Origin: Glandiceps talaboti
Taxonomy: Eukaryota; Hemichordata; Enteropneusta; Spengelidae
Direction: 5' to 3'
Assembly (NCBI RefSeq): GCF_964340395.1
Contig: NC_135549.1
Location: forward strand, 9,269,342-9,333,341
DNA: 64,000 nt
Made by a program: the position numbers and the translations under genes
Notes under the pieces: generated by a model
Told to the model about the DNA's origin: nothing
The model's database searches: none
What the model saw: only the letters and a program-made list of their open reading frames with translations
In this document: piece after piece, positions 14,201 to 22,680 of the stretch
Position numbering within the stretch: position 1 is the stretch's first letter
How the letters are laid out: every line of letters starts with the position of its first letter

Positions 14201-17200
14201 TCAGAATAATGGTTGATGTTGAACACCCTAAAATAATCAAATATTGTTGGACACTCACCTCAGCCATCAGGTCAGTGCGTAGGTTAAGATTAGCCAATGC
14301 ATCTAAAACTGGTACTGTAAGCTGACTATCTTGTTGTAATAAGTCTCTACATAATGTAAGAAGCGAAAAGTATTTCAACAAATAAATGACAAACGTTTTA
14401 TATATATCCTGGTGTCAACTTGAAAACTCTGATCATCAAAATAGGTAAGTTTCTACATGGTGAAATGTGTAAAACACACTTCAACACATAAAAGGAAATA
14501 CATCAGAATACTTTCAGTATCATAAAATCCTGCATCCCCTCACCCTGTCAGTGTCACCTTTCAAGTACTAAGCAATAAAGAGCTTTATACACAAGCTGTT
14601 TATAAAGGTTTATTGACTCCATCCCGAGGGAAATCTGGTAAAACTGACATACATTTCCATATCATGTACATATTAATTTAAATGAAGAACCCTGGTGGAA
14701 TTCATGTAGGTTTTACCTCCTGTGTTTTATCTAGACTGTAAGATATGTCATGACATTCAGTCCTCACCGCCCTCTTCTCTGGGAGGGGTCGGCCGATGTG
14801 TGAGGGCATCATCATGGCGTACCTTACAGACTATTTTACCCAGACTGAAAGATACATCATTGTGGGTGCCTTTCATCACCTCCCCACTCTTGTAGGTGGG
14901 GGGGGGGGGGGGGGGTGTGTGATTAATTAAAAGAGCACCCACTACAACAAATCTATCAATCTAACCAACATATCACCCTTATAAAACACTGATATGGAGT
15001 TCAACTTACTTTAATTGTCTGGCTACGTCACCATGTTCACAATCTTCAACAACTTCTGGAATACAGGTGATAATTTCTCTCTGTATGTCTAAGGAGGTTA
15101 TTCCAATCACCTCAAACATCTTATCAACAAGATCCTGTCCAATTAAAATGAATATCAGTTTATAACTTTCATAAAGAGGAAACTTTTCACATTCATTTAT
15201 CAACAAATAATTGAAACTAAAAATTCACAATATTTGGTAATTATTAACATGTTACGCAACAAATCACTTTCTAATAATCAAAGTGAGAATTGTTTTAAAT
15301 CAAAGTCCACGCCTAAATGTGATATTTACATTTTAAATACTTGTATAATCTTATCAGATATTTACATATTTTAGACATTTAGATGTTATTCCCCAATATT
15401 TGTCTTTGTTCAGCCAATGAAGTATGAGTGACCTAAGGGGTCTTGTCACTATGAGTCTAGTGACTCGTAGTGACAACCCTTAGGTCACGTGTATTTTCTG
15501 GCTGAATGAAGGCAAATATTGGAGAACAACATAATTGTACCAGCACCAGTAATATCACAGAAAAATCAGGGAAAGTAATGACAACTTTGAATGTTTTGAC
15601 TCATATTTTGAACACAGCAGAACCAGTGACATAGACACGTGTTGTCATGACATCATAGACGCATGCTGTCATGACGTAAAATGAGTATATATTCCATATA
15701 TTTTGTTCAACTTATCAGGGTCTTGACTATACTGTATGAGTGAAGGTATGAATCATAACGATAATGTATAGGAACTAGACTTGCCTCGTGCATGGTATAA
15801 ATATCATTATCACATTTTAAACCTTACCTTGCTTTTCACAATTCTGTCTAGCCATCTGAACTGGTTCATGATGAGATGCGGTATATTGATTCCATGACTA
15901 TGATCAAACACTTGACTGAAATCAACAAGATGTGGTATATTGATTCCATGACTGTGATCAAACACTTCACTGAAATCAACAAGATGTGGTATATTGATGA
16001 CATGACTGTGATCAAACACTTGACTGAAATCAACAAGATGTGGTATATTGATTCCATGACTGTGATCAAACACTTCACTGAAATCAACAAGATGTGGTAT
16101 ATTGATGACATGACTGTGATCAAACACTTGACTGAAATCAACAAGATGTGGTATATTGATGACATGACTGTGATCAAACACTTGACTGAATTCAACAAGA
16201 TGCGGTATATTGATTCCATGACTGTGATCAAACACTTGACTGAATTCAACAAGATGCGGTATATTGATTCCATGACTATGATCAAACACTTGACTGAAAT
16301 CAACAAGATGTGGTATATTGATTCCATGACTATGATCAAACACTTGACTGAAATCAACAAGATGTGGTATATTGATTCCATGACTGTGATCAAACACTTG
16401 ACTGAAATCAACAAGATGTGGTATATTGATGGTGACTGTGATCAAACACTTGACTGAAATCCACAAAATGCGGTATATTGATTCCATGACTGTGATCAAA
16501 CACTTGACTGAAATCAACAAGATGTGGTATATTGATTCCATGACTGTGATCAAACACTTGACTGAAATCAACAAGATGTGGTATATTGATGGTGACTGTG
16601 ATCAAACACTTGACTGAAATCCACAAAATGCGGTATATTGATTCCATGACTGTGATCAAACACTTCACTAAAATCAATAAGATGTGGTATATTGATTCCA
16701 TGACTGTGATCAAACACTTGACTGAAATCAACAAGATGTGGTATATTGATGTCATGACTGTGATCAAACACTTGACTGAAATCAACAAGATGTGGTATAT
16801 TGATTCCATGACTGTGATCAAACACTTGACTGAAATCAACAAGATGTGGTATATTGATGGTGACTGTGATCACACACTTGACTGAAATCAACAAGATGTG
16901 GTATATTGATGGTGACTGTGATCACACACTTGACTGAAATCAACAAGATGTGGTATATTGATTCCATGACTGTGATCACACACTTGACTGAAATCAATAA
17001 GATGTGGTATATTGATGCCATGACTATGATCAAACACTTGACTGAAATCAACAAGATGTGGTATATTGATTCCATGACTGTGATCAAACACTTGACTGAA
17101 ATCAACAAGATGTGGTATATTGATGACATGACTGTGATCAAACACTTGACTGAAATCAACAAGATGTGGTATATTGATGTCATGACTGTGATCAAACACT

Positions 17201-18119
17201 TGACTGAAATCAACAAGATGTGGTATATTGACGCCATGACTGTGATCAAACACTTGACTGAAATCAATAAGATGTGGTATATTGATTCCATGACTGTGAT
17301 AATGGTCAAAATATACATGACAGGTTATATGTCTTGAATACAAATGTTATAATGCACAAGCAGTTCAAGTTTTTAAAATTGCACATTCATCTGTCTTGGT
17401 CCAAGATTCTGCATTATAATCTTTGCAATTATTTGATGGACATTATTGCTTTACCTCAACTAGTCTGAAATTCATCATTTATTGGAACCATACCCAATAA
17501 ATAAGCAGTAAGACCACTCTGTCAATATTACATGCCAAAGATGTATGGCAGCTCTTATAACATGTCCACATTTATTTAAGTTTTTCTTGTTTGCTATGAT
17601 AACATTGTCACTTTGGCTAATTTTTTCATGAATTGTTCTCCAGTATTCAATAATTACAAGTGTACTAACCTTAAAAGTCTAACTACACCTTTTTTTTTTT
17701 ATTTGTATATAAAATCAATAGCCACAATTCATGCCATATCAGCAGTCTTTGCATTCCACTTAACAAAATGTCTAACATGTTTTTGATTTTGAGTCAAATA
17801 TGTAATCATCGATAGTGATTATTTTATCGTAAAAACCACTGATCACAGATCTGAAGTGGTTATCTCTCAGTCTACTCCCTGCACTGATTAGAAACTTTAA
17901 TAATTATATAATTCATTGTGTGAGCAAATGTGTCTGTTTGTTTGTCTCTATGTGCATGTCTGTGGGTATGTATGTGCGTATCTATCTATATATGTAAGTA
18001 TGTGTGTGTGCATGTATGTACATACCTACGTACATATGTGTGTGTATGTAAGTATGTATGTATGTATGTATGTATGTATGTATGTATGTATATGTATGTA
18101 TGTATGTATGTGTAAGTAA

Positions 18120-18161
<42 letters not shown>

Positions 18162-20371
18162 TGCGTGTGTGTGTGTGTGTGTGTGCGTAGCAAAATCTTT
18201 AAATCATAGTAGATATAGTATTCTAAGAACACAATAAAGTATGAAAGCCTCATTTCCATTTCTGATTCAGACAAGTTTATTGTAGCAATTACTGGTGGAT
18301 TCAACTTACTCTTCTTCAGTGAATTCTGGCAGTCTTTCCAATAGTAAGTTAGCAAGTCGAGGCTGATGAAAAGAAGAAGAAATACCACAACATGTTTTAA
18401 TACATCTATTTTGATATGTTGATGAAAGAATGAATTATAATTAATATATGATGTGGCTCACATATAGTGTGGGAAATCAACCATCAAAGTTGAACTAAAC
18501 CACTGTTCATGATATCAACTTACAAATACCTATCAATTTCTTGGAATTTGATTTTTCATGAATATTCACGAATTAACTCAAAACACTCTCTTATCATGAT
18601 TAAATAAATATCATACACAATTTTCAGGATCTCTACAATTGTTAAAGATTGTGTGATCTGTGTGTGTATAGAAGTACTGAAAAATCAAAAACACCAAAAC
18701 AGAGACAATTAGGCTACACCTATCTTTTCTCTTTTGTTTTCTTTCTCTACCAATTAATTACATAGAGAACATATAGCTATTGATAGTACATATCAATATA
18801 TTGTATACATTGTATTTCTTTGTGGACACAGGTCAACATTACTATTACTTATGCTACGTGAGAATAGGTAGAGTTTGGGTCTAACTACACGATTGTGTAT
18901 TTGCTATAAGTGTCTGCACTTTGTTCATTAAAGAATATGTGATGTGTCAGTACTGTTAACGTTGTTCTGGAAGACATAATACATGTTATTTGACACAATA
19001 AATCTTCATCCTCTATGGTTGACTCTGTAGTATCAAGTCAAAGATAAATGTAAATCTCAATTCACAATCATATAAATAAATATGTGACTGTAAATCAATG
19101 AAGGCATATCATACCTGTAAAAGATCAATGCCAAGAAGTATCTTTAACATACTGTCTTGATTTGAGCCTCGGGAACTGAAATTTATAAAATTAGTATTTA
19201 CATAGAAAGCTGAAGAGTTGAATTTCTTGCGAGATGTTAACAACAACAATCACAACAGATGTTATATACATCCCTTTCCAAGCCCTCTCAGCAACAATGG
19301 TTACATTCATCCCTCCCCAAGCCCTCCAAACAACAGATGTTATATACATCCCTTTCCAAGCCCTCTCAGGTTACATTCATCCCTCCCCAAGCCCTCCAAA
19401 CAACATGTTATATACATCCCTTTCCAAGCCCTCTCAGCAACAACGGTTATATTCATCCTTCCCTAAGCCCTCCAAACAACAAATATCATATAATCCCTTC
19501 CCAAGCCCTTTTCAACAGCAAATGTCAAACACTCCCTTCAAATGCTCTTTTCAATAATAAGTATAAAATACATCCCTCCCTAGCTAGCTAGCTCCTCTTC
19601 ACATAACATCTCTCTTACATCATTCTCAACAATCACAATCAAATGTAGAACTATACATACACAATACTTTTTGCACACAGCAGCATATTAAATCTACCAT
19701 GTGTAAAGCAATATGATTTTACTTACCTGTCACATTCATTGGATGTGATAGTTGGGAGAAGGCTGTACTTTAATCTGAAAAGATAGTCATACAACAATTT
19801 TACTAACTAGAGCATATGCTTGGACATGCAAGTAATGTACTGCTTCTAATAGTTTACAGTTACATGTATAATGTACCAAGAATATTGTGAGGTTATTCTC
19901 AGGAATAACTTTTTCACAAATTCTACCACACATAATTTCTATTTTATATTCCTAGCCGAAAGTCAAGATATACAAACACAAAAAGTTACTGTAATATAGT
20001 ACATACTTTAACTTTCTCTTTGCACACATTACCAAGTACTCAAAGTAAGAATAGATGTACACAAATAATGAGTTACTACTTTTACAACAAAGGGTTAACG
20101 TTTGAAATGTTTATATTAATGAAATCTTTCAATACAAAATATTCTCTTCCATAAGTTTCTATGCCTACATGGATCAAAGTATTGTAGTTTAGGGATATAA
20201 AATATACAATTAATTGGTAAGTAACTGTCTAACCTGACTGGGTCTTCTAGGTGGTTTTGCAATGCAGTAATGAATTCTTCAACAACCTACAAATCAATGA
20301 AAAAGTGAGATTCTAGATGTTCAGACTAAAAATGAAAAACTACTTATATTAACATTTTAAGTTTGCTATAC

Positions 20372-20419
<48 letters not shown>

Positions 20420-22664
20420 TTCTCTCTCTTTATCTCTCTCTCTCTCTCTCTCTCTCTCGTGTGTGCTCTCTTACTCTGTCTGTCTGTCTGTCTGTCTCTC
20501 TCTGTCTGTCTCTGTCTCTCTCTCATCAATAAGGTATTTCATCATTTACCATTGTAAAGTAAAGTAGCTAATTATTCAGTAGAAATTATACCCATATCTT
20601 GAATCAATACCTACTACTACTATTCTTAATTAATAAATATTATTTAGCGTCATGTTGTTCATTACCACATGTCACTCCATGATGGAAATATTCAATCATT
20701 TAGTTATCTTTCAGATAGAGGGAGAGTCTCTTGTTGCTTACAAGAACAAGTAAACTTACAGAATGTTTATACAATCATGTATGATGCTATTTTCTTCCCA
20801 GTTCATGTTTTCCTACCACTTGCAAGAACATAGAATTGAGAGGATGTACTCAGGAAATAAAACAAATTGTGATATAAAACTATATAATGTATACCTCTGG
20901 GTAATCAGGATGTCTTTTGATTGCTTTGGTCAGATCTCTCTGAAACACTGACTGATCTACATCTGTGAAGGTAAAATATGTGATCACTGATACAACAATC
21001 AACACACTTGTGAAATCCAGTTAACCTGTTGTAACAGCTGAGTAAAAATTCAAGTGCAAACAATATCTCTTTCTCAAATCAAAATATTTCTAGTGAGAGT
21101 CTGACAGTGATTGCATTACAAATTTTTATTGCATCTTATTTTCAAATAACTCATGTTGATTCACAGACATTTTGTTTTCATCTTTATCTAGATTAACAAA
21201 AAATGTCGTGGTTGACTGTTTTTACTCTTATAAGATATAATGATTCTCATTGGAACTGCTTTCTTACCATTTTGAATAATTTTTACAGATAGAGAACTCT
21301 TATCATTGTATAGGACTAATTATTTTCTCTTTAATTATCCAGTCAGTCATTTCATGTACATCAATATCAAATGTCAATCTGATTAAAATCTGATGTAGAT
21401 GTCGGCTAATCGTTCATTGTTATTTTATGTTGGTATTTTTGCTTGAATATTGACCTTCGTGATACATGTTTATGTTTTGATCCTGATGACCGTCTTCTCT
21501 ACAACAATGAACGATTAGCCAACATCTACATCGGATATTTTAATCAGATTGTATACAATGTCAACATGATTTATTGCACAGAAATGGCAGACTTCACTCA
21601 CTGATTTCATTGGATGCATCACCAGCCATCAGTACAAAACCAGTCTTCTTCATTAGCTGACCAAACACAGAGTCATCATCCAGCAGCCTTCTCTTCTCTT
21701 TACCTCCATGATGTCCAGTCCTACTCTTTTTAGCTGAAACAAAATAACGTTAAAAATTATCAAAATAATATTCAACTTTGAACTTTGAACTTTTAGAAAT
21801 TTGTAAGGATCATTTGATATTTGACACTTTGAATTTGAATATTAATACTTTCTTCTTTTTCACAATGTATACTTTACTCAAATATGAAATATAAGTCCAA
21901 ATAAAAGTTTTAAAAATTCCAATAAATCATCCAGACTAACTTTAGAAAGGTATTATCACCAGGTTTACACATTTTGGTCAAGTGATTGTTAGCTTGCTGT
22001 CAAACCTCACTTAGAAAGAAGTGTTATGATGAAATTAACAAGATTTCTTTTTCAATCAAACTCAGTCAAGATACATTAATCATTTTCTAATTCACGTCCT
22101 AAATAATTGTACATGTTGTTATTCCATGCACAGGCCTAGCTGTTGGCTTTGAACAGAAAGTATGGATTATAAAATACCCTGGTTGTTCTACATCATGACT
22201 ATACCGTGTCTACTACCACTGTACCAGGTTTGTTTACCGACAGTTATTGAGTCACATTCAAAATCACCATTATTTTTTCTGATTTTCATAAATTATGCTT
22301 GAGGAGATATAATATATTATTTCCTCAATATTTTTCTCCATTCAGTCAGAAAATACTCAGGACCCTAAGGGTTTGGCACCGACTCATCTAGCAACTCATA
22401 GTGAGAAGTCCATTGAGTCACTCATATTTTGCTTGGCTGAACGAAAGAAAAATATTTGGAAATAATCTAATCATTCTACCCACTTCATGTTTAGCTAGGT
22501 GGACCAATCAAGCTGTGGTGTGGAAATTTATGCAACTTTACCTCCTCTGTTACCAGAGTATCAAAGCTAGTAAAACATTTGTTCAACTTACCTGGTGATG
22601 TTTGTCCTTCATTTTCTCTTCCATCAGATGAAGTTCGTCTTTTTTTACTACGAGATTTTGGCAT
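1477..22664 (-). CDS. FANCD2: FANCD2, Fanconi anaemia group D2 protein (5' two thirds, 25 coding exons)
   Basis: FANCD2 is the nuclear partner of FANCI. The pair clamps DNA at interstrand crosslinks after FANCL/UBE2T monoubiquitination. Twenty-five exons on the minus strand join in one frame with GT-AG borders and encode about 958 residues, matching the human protein collinearly from the basic N-terminus (KKRR at 7-10) to the RELDI and LDTEMHT block. The ubiquitinated lysine (human K561) is K509 here, in the context [13 protein letters not shown]. The ATG at 22664-22662 is the first in frame after a splice acceptor, so the 5' UTR is split. Human FANCD2 has 1451 residues; the rest lies left of position 1. 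Most introns are 0.3-1.2 kb; intron 11 (3.1 kb) and intron 7 (2.4 kb) are longest. Two introns carry minisatellites that overlap the next exon's acceptor. Identification is by remembered family similarity, not a search, but the residue-level match is very strong. Confidence 0.97.
2480..2600 (-). CDS. FANCD2: FANCD2 exon 24 (acceptor duplicated upstream)
   Basis: Encodes residues 833-872: V then [20 protein letters not shown], against human VTPDYVPPLGNFD, followed by a Pro/Ser/Lys-rich linker. Acceptor TTTTACAG|TT. Four near-identical acceptor and exon-start copies lie upstream (exon starts would be 2677, 2751, 2825, 2899). Only the copy at 2600 keeps the exon 23-25 frame without stops. The donor GTATGTGC follows AAAAGG. 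Confidence 0.93.
2561..2910 (-). repeat. 74/77-bp tandem repeat overlapping the FANCD2 exon 24 acceptor
   Basis: Five copies of the intron end plus exon start (TTACCCCAGGATACATTCCA and onward). Distances between acceptors are 77, 74, 74 and 74 bp. Each copy retains a pyrimidine-rich TTTCTTTTACAG-type acceptor; the farthest has TTTTGTATTACAG. Units are not multiples of three. No internal donor was seen. Confidence 0.95.
3018..3290. repeat. (GGAT)n tract decaying into degenerate repeats
   Basis: Clean GGAT units to about 3072, then imperfect ATGGATG-like units up to the exon 23 donor region. It lies in FANCD2 intron 23. Confidence 0.85.
3321..3429 (-). CDS. FANCD2: FANCD2 exon 23
   Basis: Encodes residues 797-832: [20 protein letters not shown], against human [20 protein letters not shown]. 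It ends in phase 1 (G|). Acceptor CTTTCAG, donor GTTAGTTT. Confidence 0.96.
3928..4144 (-). CDS. FANCD2: FANCD2 exon 22
   Basis: The second longest coding exon seen, residues 724-796. [20 protein letters not shown] and the end YSLNWFRE match human [20 protein letters not shown] and LTLNWFRE. Acceptor TTGTCAG, donor GTGAGTAT. Confidence 0.97.
4900..5052 (-). CDS. FANCD2: FANCD2 exon 21
   Basis: Encodes residues 673-723, with [20 protein letters not shown] matching human LYGLEEYDTQNGIAINLLP, followed by a lysine-rich linker. The acceptor TGCATAG is weak, but the phase is right. Confidence 0.93.
5430..5589. mobile_element. TAGTCT MITE, family A, with 9-bp TSD
   Basis: The inverted termini TAGTCTAGCTGCTAGA and the reverse complement of CTCTAGCAGCAAGACTA bound 160 bp. 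Both flanks carry CAATCAAAG (5421-5429 and 5590-5598). A 9-bp duplication suggests a Mutator-like transposase source. No ORF. Confidence 0.8.
5664..5955. mobile_element. MITE with TGTGTTTCC termini, copy 1
   Basis: The terminal inverted repeat TGTGTTTCCAATAAC pairs with GTTATTGGAAACACA. A diverged same-orientation copy lies at 55592-55910. No clear target duplication. It lies in FANCD2 intron 20. Confidence 0.75.
5988..6064 (-). CDS. FANCD2: FANCD2 exon 20
   Basis: Encodes residues 648-672 ([20 protein letters not shown]). The DFQDDFIID core matches human DFQDAFVVD. Acceptor TCACCTAG, donor GTAAGG. Confidence 0.92.
6407..6526 (-). CDS. FANCD2: FANCD2 exon 19
   Basis: Encodes residues 608-647 ([20 protein letters not shown], then [11 protein letters not shown]). 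Human has [31 protein letters not shown]. Acceptor TGTGTAG, donor GTAAGTC. Confidence 0.95.
6949..7134 (-). CDS. FANCD2: FANCD2 exon 18
   Basis: Encodes residues 546-607: [20 protein letters not shown] then [10 protein letters not shown], against human [29 protein letters not shown]. Acceptor CTGGTAG, donor GTAAGGAC. Confidence 0.97.
7717..7824 (-). CDS. FANCD2: FANCD2 exon 17
   Basis: Encodes residues 510-545: [20 protein letters not shown], against human [20 protein letters not shown], directly after the ubiquitinated lysine. Acceptor AAATGAAG|G, donor GTTAGTAG; both are off consensus but supported by phase. Confidence 0.95.
8174..8267. repeat. (CA)n then (GACA/GATA)n abutting the exon 16 donor
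   Basis: CA repeats from 8174 to 8212 and AGAC/AGAT tetranucleotides from 8226 to 8267. The tetranucleotide tract reaches into the donor context GTGAGTCTGTCTG. Confidence 0.95.
8271..8402 (-). CDS. FANCD2: FANCD2 exon 16 (ends on the monoubiquitination lysine codon)
   Basis: Encodes residues 466-509, starting [20 protein letters not shown] and ending PFAIFIK. The final AAG, directly before the donor GTGAGT, is the residue corresponding to human K561. A (CTGT)n/(CTAT)n microsatellite begins five or six bases into the intron. Confidence 0.96.
8822..8956 (-). CDS. FANCD2: FANCD2 exon 15
   Basis: Encodes residues 421-465, with [20 protein letters not shown] and ending FDLYCQQ (human FDTYCQQ). 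Acceptor ATTGCAG, donor GTAAGG. Confidence 0.96.
9443..9583 (-). CDS. FANCD2: FANCD2 exon 14
   Basis: Encodes residues 374-420, including [20 protein letters not shown] (human [20 protein letters not shown]). The donor GTAGGAG is weaker than consensus. Confidence 0.96.
9690..9777 (-). mobile_element. Family C repeat (fragment)
   Basis: On the minus strand it reads AGTCTAGTTCCTATTCGG, then ATCGTTACGATTTACACC and TTGGCATCCAGAC. Related copies are at 15750-15783, 54079-54135 and 63811-63858. Confidence 0.6.
10140..10275 (-). CDS. FANCD2: FANCD2 exon 13
   Basis: Encodes residues 328-373. [20 protein letters not shown] is almost the human [20 protein letters not shown]. Acceptor TGCTCAG, donor GTGAGTAG. 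Confidence 0.96.
10648..10736 (-). CDS. FANCD2: FANCD2 exon 12
   Basis: Encodes residues 299-327 ([20 protein letters not shown] and a basic tail), aligning with human VISELREKLDLQHCVLP. The acceptor is the less usual TATGAAG|G, but phase and homology both require it. Confidence 0.9.
11213..11336. mobile_element. TAGTCT MITE, family A, second copy
   Basis: TTGTCTTGCTGCTAGACG at the left and GTCTAGCAGCTAGACTA at the right are inverted. No target duplication survives. The interior differs from the copy at 5430. Confidence 0.65.
11646..11763. mobile_element. Short inverted-repeat element
   Basis: AAAATCAAATTTTAGACTCTA is mirrored by TAGAGTCTAAAATTCGATTTT about 118 bp away. Probably a MITE; no family known to me. 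Confidence 0.6.
11788..11949. mobile_element. TAGTCT MITE, family A, with 9-bp TSD
   Basis: Termini TAGTCTTGCTGCTAGATG and GGTCTAGCAGATAGACTA. The perfect flanking duplication is ATCGCTACC (11779-11787 and 11950-11958). No ORF. Confidence 0.8.
12508..12759 (+). CDS. Unassigned ORF in FANCD2 intron 11, opposite strand
   Basis: An open frame from ATG 12439 (106 codons) or the better-placed ATG 12508 ([17 protein letters not shown], about 83 codons) to TGA 12759. It lies in the CpG-richer block. The composition (His, Arg, Ser, Pro) looks less like random AT-rich translation than most frames here. I recognise no family. It could be the first exon of a nested gene or a chance ORF. Confidence 0.25.
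   Translation: MTEIQVIEHSGQTPFSVRKTSLFEMEISPQHHFHKPAKRPLIDTRLYSHGHSLSERHSLLFTNTDISTRLHPFRRVYDPSQTG
13812..13916 (-). CDS. FANCD2: FANCD2 exon 11
   Basis: Encodes residues 264-298, with [20 protein letters not shown] nearly identical to human [20 protein letters not shown]. Acceptor TTTTACAG, donor GTAAGTC. Confidence 0.96.
14259..14346 (-). CDS. FANCD2: FANCD2 exon 10
   Basis: Encodes residues 234-263 ([20 protein letters not shown] then NLRTDLMAE). It matches human [20 protein letters not shown]. Acceptor TTATGTAG, donor GTGAGTG. Confidence 0.95.
14732..14833. mobile_element. TAGTCT MITE, family B, copy 1
   Basis: TAGACTGTAAGATATGTC at the left and GGCGTACCTTACAGACTA at the right. The GC-rich core with GAGGGGTCGGCCGATGTG is shared with 48063-48165. 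No exact target duplication. Confidence 0.65.
14899..14916. repeat. Poly(G) run
   Basis: About 18 G residues beside the family B element in intron 9. Similar poly(C) runs are at 4610-4624, 25098-25111 and 54010-54022. Confidence 0.9.
15010..15134 (-). CDS. FANCD2: FANCD2 exon 9
   Basis: Encodes residues 193-233, including [17 protein letters not shown] and [10 protein letters not shown], against human [25 protein letters not shown]. Acceptor TTGGACAG, donor GTAAGTTG. Confidence 0.95.
15385..15535. mobile_element. MITE family D, copy 1
   Basis: Long imperfect inverted repeat. The left arm ATTCCCCAATATTTGTCT and GTGACCTAAGGGG is mirrored by CCCTTAGGTCAC and the right end. A sister copy is at 22316-22468. 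It lies in intron 8. Confidence 0.7.
15828..15915 (-). CDS. FANCD2: FANCD2 exon 8 (5' end lies inside a 54-bp minisatellite)
   Basis: Encodes residues 163-192: [19 protein letters not shown] matches human EINIPRLIVSQLKWLDRVV. The exon start chosen uses the acceptor TTTCAG|T at 15915, the copy nearest the conserved part. A second AG in the same phase (CATAG|T) lies 18-20 bases further in, and in-frame acceptor copies recur every 54 bp upstream. The true start, and whether several are used, cannot be settled from DNA alone. The 3' end (15828) and the conserved coding part are secure. Confidence 0.88.
15875..17299 (-). repeat. 54-bp minisatellite overlapping the FANCD2 exon 8 acceptor
   Basis: Twenty-six full units (22 of 54 bp and 4 of 52 bp) plus a partial 27th. 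The ten units closest to exon 8 are all 54 bp; the 52-bp units are the 11th, 14th, 19th and 20th, each lacking two bases at GATTCCATGACT. On the minus strand each unit contains a TTTCAG|T acceptor-like site, a second TCACAG|T-like site, and the exon 8 start encoding GINIPH. Units near the exon translate without stops as an 18-residue repeat ending in DHSH. Confidence 0.95.
15916..18309. other. FANCD2 intron 7
   Basis: About 1.4 kb of this 2.4-kb intron is the 54-bp minisatellite. The rest is AT-rich, with (TATG)n/(GT)n tracts near 18050-18187. If upstream acceptors are used, part of this interval would be exon. Confidence 0.7.
18048..18187. repeat. (TATG)n and (GT)n microsatellites
   Basis: TATG units to 18113, then GT to 18187, about 120 bp from the exon 7 donor. 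Confidence 0.95.
18310..18362 (-). CDS. FANCD2: FANCD2 exon 7
   Basis: Encodes residues 146-162 ([17 protein letters not shown]), aligning with human PAIIKTLFEKLPEYFFE. It ends in phase 2 (GA|), so the next exon must begin with a base completing Asp or Glu. That rule decides which acceptors in the following minisatellite are usable. Confidence 0.92.
19115..19175 (-). CDS. FANCD2: FANCD2 exon 6
   Basis: Encodes residues 125-145, ending [13 protein letters not shown], almost the human KSLIKLLLGIDILQ. Acceptor AATTTCAG, donor GTATGA. Confidence 0.93.
19259..19590. repeat. 39-bp minisatellite in FANCD2 intron 5
   Basis: About eight units alternate between two subtypes (GTTATATACATCCCTTTCC and GTTACATTCATCCCTCCCC), decaying toward the right end. 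It does not touch an exon. Confidence 0.85.
19727..19774 (-). CDS. FANCD2: FANCD2 exon 5
   Basis: A 48-nt exon for residues 109-124 ([15 protein letters not shown]), aligning with the human FRNCLLSCERLQD region. Acceptor CTTTTCAG, donor GTAAGT. Confidence 0.87.
20234..20286 (-). CDS. FANCD2: FANCD2 exon 4
   Basis: A 53-nt exon for residues 92-108 ([17 protein letters not shown]). It aligns with human IIEEFVSGLESYIEDED. The donor AG|GTTAGAC is less canonical, but the frame joins exons 3 and 5. Confidence 0.9.
20374..20524. repeat. (TC)n / (GTCT)n microsatellite
   Basis: Pure TC runs then GTCT units, in FANCD2 intron 3. Confidence 0.95.
20895..20962 (-). CDS. FANCD2: FANCD2 exon 3
   Basis: Encodes residues 69-91 ([21 protein letters not shown]), equivalent to human [21 protein letters not shown]. 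The acceptor is TTCACAG and the donor GTATAC is slightly off consensus. Confidence 0.93.
21376..21550. mobile_element. MITE with 46-bp terminal inverted repeats
   Basis: AATCTGATTAAAATCTGATG and CTAATCGTTCATTGTT at the left are mirrored by AACAATGAACGATTAG and TTTTAATCAGATT at the right. About 175 bp in FANCD2 intron 2, close to exon 2. Confidence 0.75.
21602..21733 (-). CDS. FANCD2: FANCD2 exon 2
   Basis: Encodes residues 25-68, including [16 protein letters not shown], which matches the human segment NDSIFVKLLKISGIIL. Acceptor TTTCAG, donor GTGAGTG. Confidence 0.93.
22316..22468. mobile_element. MITE family D, copy 2
   Basis: ATTATTTCCTCAATATTTTT and CATTCAGTCAGAAAATACTC at the left are mirrored at the right (GCTTGGCTGAACGAAAG, AATATTTGGAAATAAT). 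Same architecture and arm motifs as 15385-15535. It lies in FANCD2 intron 1 of the coding part. Confidence 0.7.
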
Positions 22665-22680
22665 ACTTGTCCGGATTAGA
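22592..22680 (-). CDS. FANCD2: FANCD2 exon 1 (first coding exon, start codon 22664-22662)
   Basis: An acceptor (TTTTCAG) precedes 16 bases of 5' UTR and then ATG. The exon encodes residues 1-24, starting [13 protein letters not shown], a basic stretch that could serve as a nuclear localisation signal. The donor is GTAAG. Human FANCD2 also begins with a short basic, Ser-rich segment. Confidence 0.88.

Noticed and set aside
15875-17299. CRISPR-like repeat array
   Set aside because: Units are contiguous with no unique spacers, and the context is an animal gene.
15876-17343. Long open frames on both strands across the 54-bp array
   Set aside because: They arise because the 54-bp unit is stop-free in several frames. 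Only the frame joined to FANCD2 exon 8 has biological support.
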